Source: an uncultured Akkermansia sp.
GTDB lineage: Bacteria; Verrucomicrobiota; Verrucomicrobiia; Verrucomicrobiales; Akkermansiaceae
Length of the DNA stretch: 28,865 nt
Reading direction: 5' to 3'
Assembly (NCBI GenBank): GCA_947585525.1
Contig: CANPXA010000004.1
Span: 1-28,865 of the forward strand
How positions within the stretch are numbered: position 1 is the stretch's first letter; each line of letters starts with the position of its first letter. The position numbers and the translations under genes were made by a program. Shown here piece after piece: positions 15,258-23,787 of this stretch. The notes below the pieces were generated by a model that ran no database searches, had not been told where the DNA came from, and saw only the letters and a program-made list of their open reading frames with translations.

Positions 15258-17054
15258 ATGAAATTCAAGCGACCGAAAATGGTGGATTTGGCCGATCTTG
15301 TCAAGGGCGGTCATGCGCTGCCCGAGTGGCTGATCGGATGGGGCGAGAAAAAATTGGGCCTCCACGCCCTCAATGTCGCTCATGAGAAAATCGATGACGA
15401 TTGGGATGCCGGTTCTCAAGAAAATTTCTTCCGACTCGCTTGCAAATACCTTAACCTCAACTACGACCTTTCGGGGCTCGACAACATCCCCCAAGAAGGA
15501 CCCTGCGTCATTGTCTCCAACCACCCCCACGGTATGTCCGACGGTCTCATGTTCGGTGACGTGGTCATGAAGGTACGCAGCGACATCCGCATCGTCGTCA
15601 ATGAGTTTTTGCACTGCGTGCGCGGGATGCGCGACTACGAGATAACAGTCGATGTTTACGGAGGAGAGGCAGCCAAACGTGCCAACATGACGGGGATGCG
15701 TGAAATTCTCCGCTGGCTCAAGGCCGGTCATTGCATCCTCGTCTTCCCCAGCGGCTCCGCCGCCACCTTCTCCCCCAAGGACGGCCGCATCATCGACGAT
15801 CCCTGGCAAGAGAACATCTCCTCCCTCATCCGAAAAACAGGCGCCACCGTGGTGCCCATGCACATCTCCGGTCACACCGGCGTCTTTTTCCAAATCGTGA
15901 GCATGATTTCGCGCGACCTGCGCGCTAACTTCCTCCCAAGAGAGATCTTGCGCGACGGGAGGATGCGCCACTCCATCAAACTCGGTTCGCCCGTGCTGCC
16001 TTCCTCCTTTGAGGGAAAAACAGATTCGGAACTCTCCGACTATTTGCGCCTGCGCTCCATGCTCCTGCGCTACGAGGAGCCACCCCGCTCTCCCTCTGCA
16101 AAACAGCCGTCATCCACTCCCTCGGTTCCTATCGATAAGAGTGAGGATGCCGAGATCCTGCGTGAGGAAGTGCGCCATCTCCCGGCGGATTGCCTCTGCT
16201 ACGCCTCAGATTCCTCCCCCCTTTGCGTCTATGCCGCCACGGCTGACCAGATTCCCCACCTGTTGCATGAAATCGGGGTTCAACGGGAGCGCTCCTTCCG
16301 TCTGGTCGGCGAAGGGACAGGGACAGCTTGCGACCTCGACCGCTGGGATCAACATTACGTCCACCTCTTCATGTGGGACCGTGAGGAAGGTCGCTTCGCC
16401 GGCGCCTACCGTATCGGTCGTACCGACCAAATTCTCCGTAGCCCCGGAGGTGCCAAAGGCATCTACAACGCCGCCTTCTTCCACTTCAGCCGCAAGTTCC
16501 TCCGTAAGCTTTCCTGCGGTCTGGAGATGGGTCGCGCCTTCATCACCCCGGAATACCAGCGCCTCCCTGCCTCCCTTGACACCCTCTGGATGGGCATCGG
16601 TCGCTACCTCAACAAGCACCCAAAGTACCGCTTCCTCTACGGCACCGTGAGCATCTCTCAAAACTACAGTTTTGCCTCCCGTTCCCTCATCCTCTCCTAC
16701 TTGCAGACCCAGTGCATGAACGAAGAGCTCGCCAAGGAGGTTCGAGCCAACTTCCCTCCCACCAATCTGGGGCTTTTCTCGGAGGATGCCCGGCTCATCC
16801 CCTCTGCCTTACCCGATGCCCGAGCTCTTTCCGCCATGGTGAGCGACCTTGAGGGTGGCAACTCGGGCATACCTGTTCTCCTCAAGCAATACCTCCGTCT
16901 CGGCGGGCGCATGGTCTCTTTCGGCATTGATAACGACTTCGGGGGTGTCCTCGATTGTCTGGTCGTTGTCGATGTGCAAGAAACCCCGGAACGGATCCGC
17001 CGCCGCTATCAGGGAAAAGATTTCACGGAAGTTTCCCCTCCCTCCTTTTCATGA
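15258..17054 (+). CDS. OlsF-like bifunctional acyltransferase (PlsC-type domain plus OlsB-type GNAT domain)
   Basis: The 598-aa two-domain protein has an N-terminal PlsC-type O-acyltransferase. It shows NHPHGMSDG (about residues 88-96, the spaced His...Asp variant), VNEFLHCVRGM, VFPSGSAATFSPK and VPMHISGHTG. A linker rich in Pro and Ser lies near residues 275-300. The C-terminal half is an OlsB-type N-acyltransferase: RSFRLVGEGTGTACDLDRWD, HLFMWDREEGRFAGAYRIG, CGLEMGRAFITPEYQ and YGTVSISQNY. Known OlsF proteins carry the same two activities and make ornithine lipid from an amino acid and two acyl chains, so an aminolipid product is inferred. Earlier annotation might call it a hemolysin-like protein. 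ATG 15258 lies in the promoter's leader, without a clear RBS. The stop overlaps the lptD ATG. Confidence 0.82.
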   Translation: MKFKRPKMVDLADLVKGGHALPEWLIGWGEKKLGLHALNVAHEKIDDDWDAGSQENFFRLACKYLNLNYDLSGLDNIPQEGPCVIVSNHPHGMSDGLMFGDVVMKVRSDIRIVVNEFLHCVRGMRDYEITVDVYGGEAAKRANMTGMREILRWLKAGHCILVFPSGSAATFSPKDGRIIDDPWQENISSLIRKTGATVVPMHISGHTGVFFQIVSMISRDLRANFLPREILRDGRMRHSIKLGSPVLPSSFEGKTDSELSDYLRLRSMLLRYEEPPRSPSAKQPSSTPSVPIDKSEDAEILREEVRHLPADCLCYASDSSPLCVYAATADQIPHLLHEIGVQRERSFRLVGEGTGTACDLDRWDQHYVHLFMWDREEGRFAGAYRIGRTDQILRSPGGAKGIYNAAFFHFSRKFLRKLSCGLEMGRAFITPEYQRLPASLDTLWMGIGRYLNKHPKYRFLYGTVSISQNYSFASRSLILSYLQTQCMNEELAKEVRANFPPTNLGLFSEDARLIPSALPDARALSAMVSDLEGGNSGIPVLLKQYLRLGGRMVSFGIDNDFGGVLDCLVVVDVQETPERIRRRYQGKDFTEVSPPSFS

Positions 17055-19525
17055 CTCTTTCCCCACCAGAAAAGGCTGTGTCCTGCTTCAGCCGCGCGAC
17101 TAAGCTCTTCGGCATCTTCTTCCTGGCTTCTTCGCTGGGCTATCCGCTTTTGTCTCATGCAGCCGAGCCTCTCCTGCCGCTGCCGGACCAAGCCTTCCCC
17201 GCTGCTACCGACTCCTCCGGCAACCCCATCAAATCCCAGGCCGATCGAGCGATCGACGTCATTAATTCATCCTTCTCTCCTCAAATTCCCAATGCCTTCA
17301 CGGTCGAAAATTCCAATGGTCTCGTGAGCTACGACAGCTCCTCTCAATCCATCACCTATTCGATTGGGCAATCGCCCCTGCGTGTCCATACCAGCGAAGG
17401 TCAGGAAATCCTCGCTCAGGGTATGGTCGCTCACCTCCCCGAAAAAAGAGCTGAACTCATCGGTCCTCTCACTATTTACCACGCCGATACACTCACCCAC
17501 GCTGAAAATGGATTTTACGACTGGGAAGAGGGATATGCCTGCGTCACAAAAATCCGTTCCAAGGTCAATGGTATTCTGGTCCGCGGCTCCAAGGCTGAGT
17601 ACCTCAAAGACGCCGAGGGCGAAAGCTACATGATGATTCATGATGCCTTCATCTCCTCGGAAGATGTGGAAACTCCCAGTATGTGGGTCGGCACGGGAGG
17701 GCTTGAAATCCACCCCGGAGACTACGGTGTCATCTCCCGCCTCAGCGTCGGAGGAAGGTCCTCCGATATGCGCGTGCCGATCCTCGGTTGGTTCCCCATC
17801 TCACACTCGCTCAATCCACGGGAAGGATACCTTCCCATTCCCGGCGCCAAATCCATCTGGGGCGGCTACCTTCTCAATCGTTATGGCTTCCTCCTCGGCA
17901 ATCGCCGCGTGGAAAACGGCATCCCCGTTGCCGACTACGTTGCCACAACCATGCTGGATTACAGAGCCCGCCGCGGTATAGCCGGCGGCGTTGAAGTGAC
18001 CGATGAAGAGATGAGGAAGCATCACGAGGATATGAAGGGCTTCGCCATCTACGGTCTCGCCGATCGCCATCCCATCATCAACCCCGTCAGAGCTCAACGC
18101 CTCCCCATCCACCATGGACGCTACCGCATCGCTGCCCAAACCATATGGGATCTCGACCGTCTCTTTGCCCTCTTCCCCAACAAAGCTTCTTGGTCCTTGA
18201 CAACGGATATCAACATCGTGAGCGACCGCTATATGCTGCAGGATTTCTTCGAAACGGAGGCGCGCATCAATGACAAGCCGGACAACACGGTGCGTCTCGC
18301 CCGTGTTTCCCCTCGCAGCCAGACCATGCTCTTCTCACGCTTTGCTCCCAATAATTACTACGACACCGACGAGCGCGCAGAAATCTCATACTACCGAACT
18401 CGCACGGTGCTCGGAAAATCGCACATCGCCTATGAGACCCGCAACAGCGCCGCCGTCATGCACCAAACCGTTCCGGCCGAGTTGCGCATGGACTACAAGG
18501 CTCGTATCGCCAGATACCGTGACCAGGAAGTCCGTGATTACTACACACGCCTCCTCAATACTTCTGCCTATTATCGCGTCAATTCCACCCATGAAATCTC
18601 GACCGAACTCAAAATCCTCCGTTTCCTCAATGTGACCCCCAAGGTCGGTGGTGGTTACAGCGGCTACTACGGGGTGGATGGGGTCGGCTCCGACAACCGT
18701 TTCCTGGGCTACTTGGGCTGCGACTTCGACATCAAATTTTACCGCCATTTCAGCAGCGTTCGTATCCCTTCCCTCGGCATTGACGGACTCTACCACATCC
18801 TCCATCCGTACGCCGAGGCCTCACACGGCACCATTTCTTCCTCTAACCCCCTCGTGCCCAAAGTCGATACATGGTCGAGCACCGTTGGCAACAGTACGAT
18901 CAATCCCATGCCTACGGATATCATGCAGTTCACCGGCATCGACGGCTGGGCCAGATGGACAACGTGGAGACTTGGTTTGCGCAACACTCTCAGCACGATT
19001 TACGACAACGAAAGCCGCACGCTTCTCACCTGGAATCTCTTCATGGATTACAACGTTGAAAATCGCACCACCTCCAGCCGCTTCTCCAACCTCTTCAACA
19101 TCATTGAACTCACTCTGAATCAACAGTGTTCCGTCCTCTTCGAATCTCAAACTCCCGCCGTCCGGGAAGGTGACGGCTTCAGCCAGTACAACACCACCGT
19201 CCGCATTGTCCCCGTCCCCTGGCTAGAGACGTATGTCGGTCAGCGTTATATCGCCAACCACGCCACCCAAAGAAACTCCAACTACACCTACTTTCAAGGC
19301 AATCTGCGCATCAACGAACGCTACACGGTGTCTGCACGGGTGGACTGGGATGTGGAACAGAAACGCCTCCCCATCCAACAATACTCTCTCTCTCGTAAAT
19401 TCGGTCCGTGGTACATCGGCGCCAACCTCATGCTCCGTAACAACGGAGGTAAAAAGGAAAAGGGATTCGGCATTTCCTTCACCCTCGGTGAAACCGGAAC
19501 CTCAATGCCGATCAATGTCATCTAA
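17051..19525 (+). CDS. lptD: LptD-like outer-membrane LPS assembly protein
   Basis: The 824-aa product has a signal peptide (about 1-37, cleavage near SHA/AEP). An OstA/LptA-like jelly-roll follows (about 85-180: VHTSEGQEILAQGMVAHLPEKRAELIG...TLTHAENGFYDW). A long region then has alternating aromatic beta-strand pattern typical of an outer-membrane barrel. The segment RVPILGWFPISHSLNP, with GYLPIPGAKSIWGG shortly after, matches the start of LptD barrels. The last residue is Ile rather than an aromatic. The ATG at 17051 overlaps the upstream stop. In the Lpt pathway LptD inserts lipopolysaccharide in the outer leaflet. Its neighbourhood beside a lipid acyltransferase supports an envelope role, but whether this organism's lipid is true LPS is not shown. 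Confidence 0.75.
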   Translation: MTLSPPEKAVSCFSRATKLFGIFFLASSLGYPLLSHAAEPLLPLPDQAFPAATDSSGNPIKSQADRAIDVINSSFSPQIPNAFTVENSNGLVSYDSSSQSITYSIGQSPLRVHTSEGQEILAQGMVAHLPEKRAELIGPLTIYHADTLTHAENGFYDWEEGYACVTKIRSKVNGILVRGSKAEYLKDAEGESYMMIHDAFISSEDVETPSMWVGTGGLEIHPGDYGVISRLSVGGRSSDMRVPILGWFPISHSLNPREGYLPIPGAKSIWGGYLLNRYGFLLGNRRVENGIPVADYVATTMLDYRARRGIAGGVEVTDEEMRKHHEDMKGFAIYGLADRHPIINPVRAQRLPIHHGRYRIAAQTIWDLDRLFALFPNKASWSLTTDINIVSDRYMLQDFFETEARINDKPDNTVRLARVSPRSQTMLFSRFAPNNYYDTDERAEISYYRTRTVLGKSHIAYETRNSAAVMHQTVPAELRMDYKARIARYRDQEVRDYYTRLLNTSAYYRVNSTHEISTELKILRFLNVTPKVGGGYSGYYGVDGVGSDNRFLGYLGCDFDIKFYRHFSSVRIPSLGIDGLYHILHPYAEASHGTISSSNPLVPKVDTWSSTVGNSTINPMPTDIMQFTGIDGWARWTTWRLGLRNTLSTIYDNESRTLLTWNLFMDYNVENRTTSSRFSNLFNIIELTLNQQCSVLFESQTPAVREGDGFSQYNTTVRIVPVPWLETYVGQRYIANHATQRNSNYTYFQGNLRINERYTVSARVDWDVEQKRLPIQQYSLSRKFGPWYIGANLMLRNNGGKKEKGFGISFTLGETGTSMPINVI

Positions 19526-19542
19526 TCTTTTCCCCGTTCTTC

Positions 19543-21126
19543 ATGCCCAACCACGCCATACCTTCTGCCCTCGCGGAACTTTCCGGAGACAGCTTGGAAT
19601 TGCGCGTGCTCTCCGGCGTCTCCAAGGTGCTGGTGGGACAGCGTGAGGTGGCCGACCTCCTGGAGCAAATTCTTCAGGTGCTGCAGCAAAACCTCCTGTT
19701 CACCCAAGGCGCACTCTGCCTTCTCCAGGGAGAAGATCTCGTCATTGAGGCTTCGTACGGCCTCTCCGACCGAGAGAAAGCCCGTGGCACCTACCGACTC
19801 GGTGAGGGCATCACCGGCCAAGTCGGCATGACCGGGCGTTCCGCAGTCCTTCGCGACACTTCTCGTAACCACTCCTTTCTCAACCGCACCGGCGCCCTCC
19901 ATGACAACATGAGCGAATCCTTCCTCTGTGTCGCCATCAAACACAGTGGCTCCGTCATCGGTACTCTCTCCCTCTCCTTCCCCGTCCTCTCCCAAGCGAT
20001 TCTCGACAAGCTCGCCAATCTTTTGGAAATTGTAGCCAATATCCTTGCCGATGCCGTAGCCAGCGTCCGTGAGCAGATGGTCGAACGTCAGCAACTTGAG
20101 CGCGAAAACGACCGCATGCGCTACGAACTCGGGGAAAATACCGGCTTCGCCAACATCATCGGCCATTCCTCCGCCATGCGCGCCGTTTATCTTGAGATGG
20201 CCAAGGTTGCGCGCTCCTCCGCCACAGTCCTCCTTCTCGGTGAATCCGGCACGGGCAAGGAACTTCTCGCTCAAGCTATCCATTACGCCTCCGACCGCCG
20301 GGACGGTCCCTTCGTGGCGGTCAACTGCGCCGCCCTCCCGGAAGGGCTCATTGAATCCGAACTTTTCGGCCATGAAAAAGGAGCTTTCACCGGCGCCATC
20401 AAACAACGCATCGGTCGCTTCGAAGAAGCCTCATCCGGCACTCTCTTCCTGGATGAAATCGGAGATATCCCCATCCAAACCCAGGTCAAGCTCCTCCGCG
20501 TTCTTCAGGAAAAAATTTTTGAACGCGTCGGCTCCCAACAACCCATCCGTACCCAGGCTCGCATCATTGCAGCCACTTCCCGCAACCTTGAAAAAATGAA
20601 GGACGAGGGTTCCTTCCGCGAGGACCTCTACTACCGTCTCGCTGTCCTCCCCATCGCCGTTCCCCCACTCCGCTCCCGCAAGGTCGATATCGTCTCACTC
20701 GCCGATTTCTTCCTGACCAAATACAACAAGCTCCATCATAAAAAGGTCCTGCGACTCTCCTCCCCCGCTATCGATATGCTCATGAGCTACCACTGGCCGG
20801 GCAACGTCCGCGAGCTGGAAAACATGATCGAACGCGCCGTCATCATGTCCAATTCCTCCGTCATCAATGCGATCGACCTCCCGGCCTCCCTCCAAACTGC
20901 CGCAGCCACCGGTACCGAATCCATCCTCCCTCTTCGCCATCAGGACTCCGATAGCCAGAGTTCCATGTCTGTCCTCACCGGCGCGTTTGAAGCGGAACTC
21001 ATCACCGCCGCCCTCAAACGCTCCCGTGGCAATATGTCCGCCGCAGCACGCGACCTCAATACAACCCTCCGTAAACTCCAATACCGCATCCGTCGTCTCC
21101 GAATCGACCCTAAGCAATACCGCTAA
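19543..21126 (+). CDS. Sigma54-dependent transcriptional activator with GAF domain (NifA/FhlA-type)
   Basis: The 527-aa enhancer-binding protein has a GAF-type sensory domain at about 15-175 (ITGQVGMTGRSAVLRDTSRN). There is no phosphoreceiver domain. The AAA+ core spans about 205-430, with GESGTGKE (233-240), GAFTGA (280-285, the sigma54 contact loop), LFLDEIGDIP, FREDLYYRLAVLPI and WPGNVRELENMIERAVI. The C-terminal Fis-type helix-turn-helix is MSAAARDLNTTLRKLQYRIRRLRID. It starts 17 bases after lptD without a Shine-Dalgarno site, probably in the same operon. NifA-like architecture does not imply nitrogen fixation; no nif genes are here. Its signal and targets are unknown. Confidence 0.92.
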   Translation: MPNHAIPSALAELSGDSLELRVLSGVSKVLVGQREVADLLEQILQVLQQNLLFTQGALCLLQGEDLVIEASYGLSDREKARGTYRLGEGITGQVGMTGRSAVLRDTSRNHSFLNRTGALHDNMSESFLCVAIKHSGSVIGTLSLSFPVLSQAILDKLANLLEIVANILADAVASVREQMVERQQLERENDRMRYELGENTGFANIIGHSSAMRAVYLEMAKVARSSATVLLLGESGTGKELLAQAIHYASDRRDGPFVAVNCAALPEGLIESELFGHEKGAFTGAIKQRIGRFEEASSGTLFLDEIGDIPIQTQVKLLRVLQEKIFERVGSQQPIRTQARIIAATSRNLEKMKDEGSFREDLYYRLAVLPIAVPPLRSRKVDIVSLADFFLTKYNKLHHKKVLRLSSPAIDMLMSYHWPGNVRELENMIERAVIMSNSSVINAIDLPASLQTAAATGTESILPLRHQDSDSQSSMSVLTGAFEAELITAALKRSRGNMSAAARDLNTTLRKLQYRIRRLRIDPKQYR

Positions 21127-21200
21127 ACTTCCCCTCTTTCCCTATAAAAATCCATGGACGATGTTGCGGAACCGGCAAAAAAACTCGAGGGCTCGGAGAG

Positions 21201-21372
21201 GATTGGACAAAAGCGCAGCTTTTGCCCGAAGGGCTCAGCTCCTTCCCCTCCCGCCGCTTTCTAGCTACCCTTTTACTCCTGTTCCCGAAAATTCCGCTGC
21301 GCTCCCGCTCCGCATCTCCGCTCGTAGCGCGCTAATTTTCAACATCGTAAATCGTAAATCGTAAATCGTACA
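21201..21372. repeat. Intergenic repeat modules and heptamer array upstream of the phosphoesterase
   Basis: GATTGGACAAAAGCGCAGC is the reverse complement of the 4.9-kb module, with hairpin CAAAAGC-GCA-GCTTTTG (21208-21224). CTCCCGCCGCTTTCTAGC recurs from 4808. A CGCTCCGCATCTCCGC hairpin module and about four heptamers (ACATCGT and AAATCGT types, 21344-21371) complete the mosaic. Apart from a promoter and a small hairpin, nothing else is seen in this 313-base gap. Confidence 0.8.
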
Positions 21373-21373
21373 T

Positions 21374-21388
21374 GGTCCCTCCGGGACC
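21374..21388. other. Perfect GGTCCC-TCC-GGGACC hairpin upstream of a promoter
   Basis: A 6-bp perfect inverted repeat with a 3-base loop lies between the heptamer array and the -35 box of the phosphoesterase promoter. It has no T-run. It could be an operator, or one more module of the repeat. Confidence 0.3.
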
Positions 21389-21395
21389 TCGGCTC

Positions 21396-21424
21396 TTGTC
21401 AGGGAGAGAAAGATATGTTAAGAT
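21396..21424 (+). promoter_or_regulatory. Sigma70-type promoter for the phosphoesterase gene
   Basis: TTGTCA (21396-21401), a 17-base spacer and TAAGAT (21419-21424) are seen. The ATG at 21440 lies about 10 bases after the predicted start, so the leader would be very short. Confidence 0.5.
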
Positions 21425-21439
21425 AGATGCATCAAGTAG

Positions 21440-22210
21440 ATGTCTCGAACCGCCATCATCAGCGACATTCATGCCAATTACCACGCCCTGAGCGCGGTAG
21501 CCGCCGATATGTATGCCATGCAGTGCACGGATATAGTCTGTCTGGGCGATGTGGTGGGCTACAATGCGTACCCGGGCGAATGCTTGGATTGCGTGCGAAA
21601 TTGGAATTGCCCCGTGGTGAAAGGAAATCACGATGAGGAGGTTGTGTCCCCCTCACAGGCAAGGATGAACAAGGTGGCTCGTCAGGCCATGGATTGGACG
21701 AGAAATCAGCTGGATGCGGAACGCCTCAAGTGGCTCTCCTCCCTCCAGTACCAACGCATTGTCCGCTCCGACAACGGCGTCTCCTACACCATTGTCCATT
21801 CCTCGCTGGATCATCCGAAAGCGTGGAATTACATCATCAACGCAGACGACGCAACGTCCATTTTCCCGCGCCAATTCTCCAATATTTGCTTCCACGGTCA
21901 CACCCACGTGCCCAAAATCTTCTTCTGGAACGGGCGCCACGCCGTCGAGGATTACGATACCATCAGCGCTCTCTACACCGATGGATACACGGAGTTCCAG
22001 CCCCAGACCGGTCTCAAGTACTTCATCAATGCCGGTTCAGTCGGTCAGCCCCGTGATAACGATCCACGCGCGTGCTACGCTATCTACGACACGGATCTCA
22101 ACCTTATCATCATCAAACGAGTCGAGTACGACATCGGCTCGGCGCAAGATGCCATCCTCGCCCAAGGTCTGCCGGAGTACCTCGCTGAGCGCTTGGCAAG
22201 CGGGGTCTAG
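21440..22210 (+). CDS. Calcineurin-like metallophosphoesterase (YfcE/diadenosine-tetraphosphatase-like fold)
   Basis: The 256-aa cytoplasmic phosphoesterase has the complete dimetal motif set: DIHANYHAL (9-17), CLGDVVGYNAYP (about 34-45), VKGNHDE, IVHSS, CFHGHTHVPKIF and NAGSVGQPRD. This arrangement occurs in small bacterial phosphodiesterases and protein phosphatase-like enzymes. The substrate cannot be assigned. The ATG at 21440 has no clear RBS and sits close behind a predicted promoter. The first 50 codons are G-rich and the rest C-rich. The downstream permease gene follows after 93 bases on the same strand, so read-through is possible. Confidence 0.87.
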   Translation: MSRTAIISDIHANYHALSAVAADMYAMQCTDIVCLGDVVGYNAYPGECLDCVRNWNCPVVKGNHDEEVVSPSQARMNKVARQAMDWTRNQLDAERLKWLSSLQYQRIVRSDNGVSYTIVHSSLDHPKAWNYIINADDATSIFPRQFSNICFHGHTHVPKIFFWNGRHAVEDYDTISALYTDGYTEFQPQTGLKYFINAGSVGQPRDNDPRACYAIYDTDLNLIIIKRVEYDIGSAQDAILAQGLPEYLAERLASGV

Positions 22211-22303
22211 CCCCCCTGCTCCATCTCAGCTTCCTGTGTAGAGCCGCCCCAACACCGAATTCATCCTTCCTCCTCCCCCGCTAATACCAGCCCGCTTCAC
22301 CTC

Positions 22304-23668
22304 ATGTCAGCCACACTGAAGAATCTGCTTCTCATCCTGCTCTGTCTGGCGGGAGGTACTGTGTTGGCTTATTTCCTTGTCCCCGGTGAGCTGGATCAAA
22401 TGCGCTGGGAGGTGTCGGGTATGCCGGAAAGTTATCCGATCGAGCAAAAATGCCGTCCTCTCTTCCTGCTGCTACTGTGCTATCTCCCCTTCATCGGCTC
22501 GCTCATCTACTCCTTCATGGGCACCATGGATCGCTACGTCAGCCGCGTCTTTATCAGCTACTGCCTGCTCTGCACCTTCATCCTGCTGCTCATCTATATG
22601 CTCGCTGATTTTACCGACAACATGGAGCGCTTCCGCACACGGTTCGATGACCCACTCCTCCAGGCCGGTTTCTTCTACCTGACCCAACTCCCCATGTTCC
22701 TTTACCAGATACTGCCCTACACGATCATGATGGGCACTCTGTGGGGACTCAGCCGACTCTCCGGTTCCAGCGAACTCACCGGCATGCTCCAAAGCGGACG
22801 CTCGTTGCTGCGCATCTGTATGCCCGTCTTTATCTTTGCAACCATCGGCGCGGTAGCCTACGGCATTTTTGGCTTCCACTGGGCCCCCAACGGCTCTCAG
22901 TTCCGACAGCTCATCCTCAAACAGGAAAAAACAGCCGACAATCAAGCTGCCCCCATCATCTACCGCAGCGATGCCTTCGCCCGCATCTGGCGTGTGCAAC
23001 ACCCCGCCACCTTCCAAAATCCCGGAGAACCCATGCGCGGACTCGTCGTCGAACAGTTCAATCCTGAAAATTCCGGTCACCTTCTCTTCCAACTCGTCGC
23101 CGAGTCCGCCTCGTGGAACAAACAGGACTCCACTTGGACCTTCAAAGAGGTCTATACCCGCGATATGGCCGATCCCTCCACACGTCCGAGCGACGAAAAA
23201 TATTCACCGGAACTCACCTGCTCCTTCGCAGAAAAGCCCTTCCAAATCATTGCCCCCACGCAGAATAACCGCATCGACGCCATGGGCACCTCCGTCCTCT
23301 ACGAGCTCATCAAAACCGGCTCCGGTTCTACCATGGATCGCTGCCGCTACCTCACGGAATGGCACGTGCGCATTGCTCGCATCTTCAGCTGTCTCGTGCT
23401 GGTGTTGCTCGCCCTTCCCAGCGCCATCACTTTCCAACGACGCAGCCCGATGAAGGGAATCGGCATCGCGGTTCTTCTCGCCGCGCTCATGCTCTTTCTC
23501 TACCGCGTGTTCCCCTCGCTCGGCGAGTCCGGTCTCATTCAGGCATGGATCAGCGCATGGATTCCCAACGTCATCTACATCGCCATTGCTCTCTATCTCA
23601 TGCATGCCAACCTTGCTCACCGCACACTCAAGGAGTGGACTCTCGCTAAATTGCACGGACGTCCATGA
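22304..23668 (+). CDS. LptF/LptG-family permease (YjgP/YjgQ) with extra N-terminal membrane segments
   Basis: The 454-aa inner-membrane protein has the family's first conserved helix at about 75-105 (MDRYVSRVFISYCLLCTFILLLIYMLADFTD). Then come LPYTIMMGTLWGLSRLSGSSELTGMLQSGRS, a periplasmic jelly-roll region (about 195-340) and a C-terminal helix cluster (FSCLVLVLLALPSAITFQRR...GIGIAVLLAALMLFLYRVF). LptF and LptG form the membrane channel of the LptB2FG ABC exporter, which extracts LPS from the inner membrane. Two additional hydrophobic segments (about 7-26 and 54-72) precede the family core. Only one such gene is here, so it cannot be called F or G. It links functionally to the lptD-like gene nearby. 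Confidence 0.85.
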   Translation: MSATLKNLLLILLCLAGGTVLAYFLVPGELDQMRWEVSGMPESYPIEQKCRPLFLLLLCYLPFIGSLIYSFMGTMDRYVSRVFISYCLLCTFILLLIYMLADFTDNMERFRTRFDDPLLQAGFFYLTQLPMFLYQILPYTIMMGTLWGLSRLSGSSELTGMLQSGRSLLRICMPVFIFATIGAVAYGIFGFHWAPNGSQFRQLILKQEKTADNQAAPIIYRSDAFARIWRVQHPATFQNPGEPMRGLVVEQFNPENSGHLLFQLVAESASWNKQDSTWTFKEVYTRDMADPSTRPSDEKYSPELTCSFAEKPFQIIAPTQNNRIDAMGTSVLYELIKTGSGSTMDRCRYLTEWHVRIARIFSCLVLVLLALPSAITFQRRSPMKGIGIAVLLAALMLFLYRVFPSLGESGLIQAWISAWIPNVIYIAIALYLMHANLAHRTLKEWTLAKLHGRP

Positions 23669-23693
23669 GCGGCCTCTTTTAACTAATGCCCGG

Positions 23694-23770
23694 TAATGCT
23701 TCAGAAATTCCACTCCGCATGGGCTCCGCATCCCCGCACGACAGCGCGCAAATTCCCCAAGTCGTAAACA
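23694..23770. repeat. Degenerate copy of the intergenic repeat before the HAD gene
   Basis: CTCCGCATCCCCGCACGACAG, CGCGCAAATTCCCCAAGTCG and TAAACAG resemble the hairpin-plus-heptamer pattern, with only one heptamer-like unit. It ends 17 bases before the HAD start, so it would be in the 5' leader. An upstream in-frame ATG (23686) reads through this repeat and is rejected as the start. Confidence 0.6.
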
Positions 23771-23787
23771 GTCAGACATATTCCCCC

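Noticed and set aside
23686..23787. 34-codon N-terminal extension of the HAD protein
   Set aside because: It reads through a copy of the intergenic repeat, and the HAD fold begins at Met 23788.
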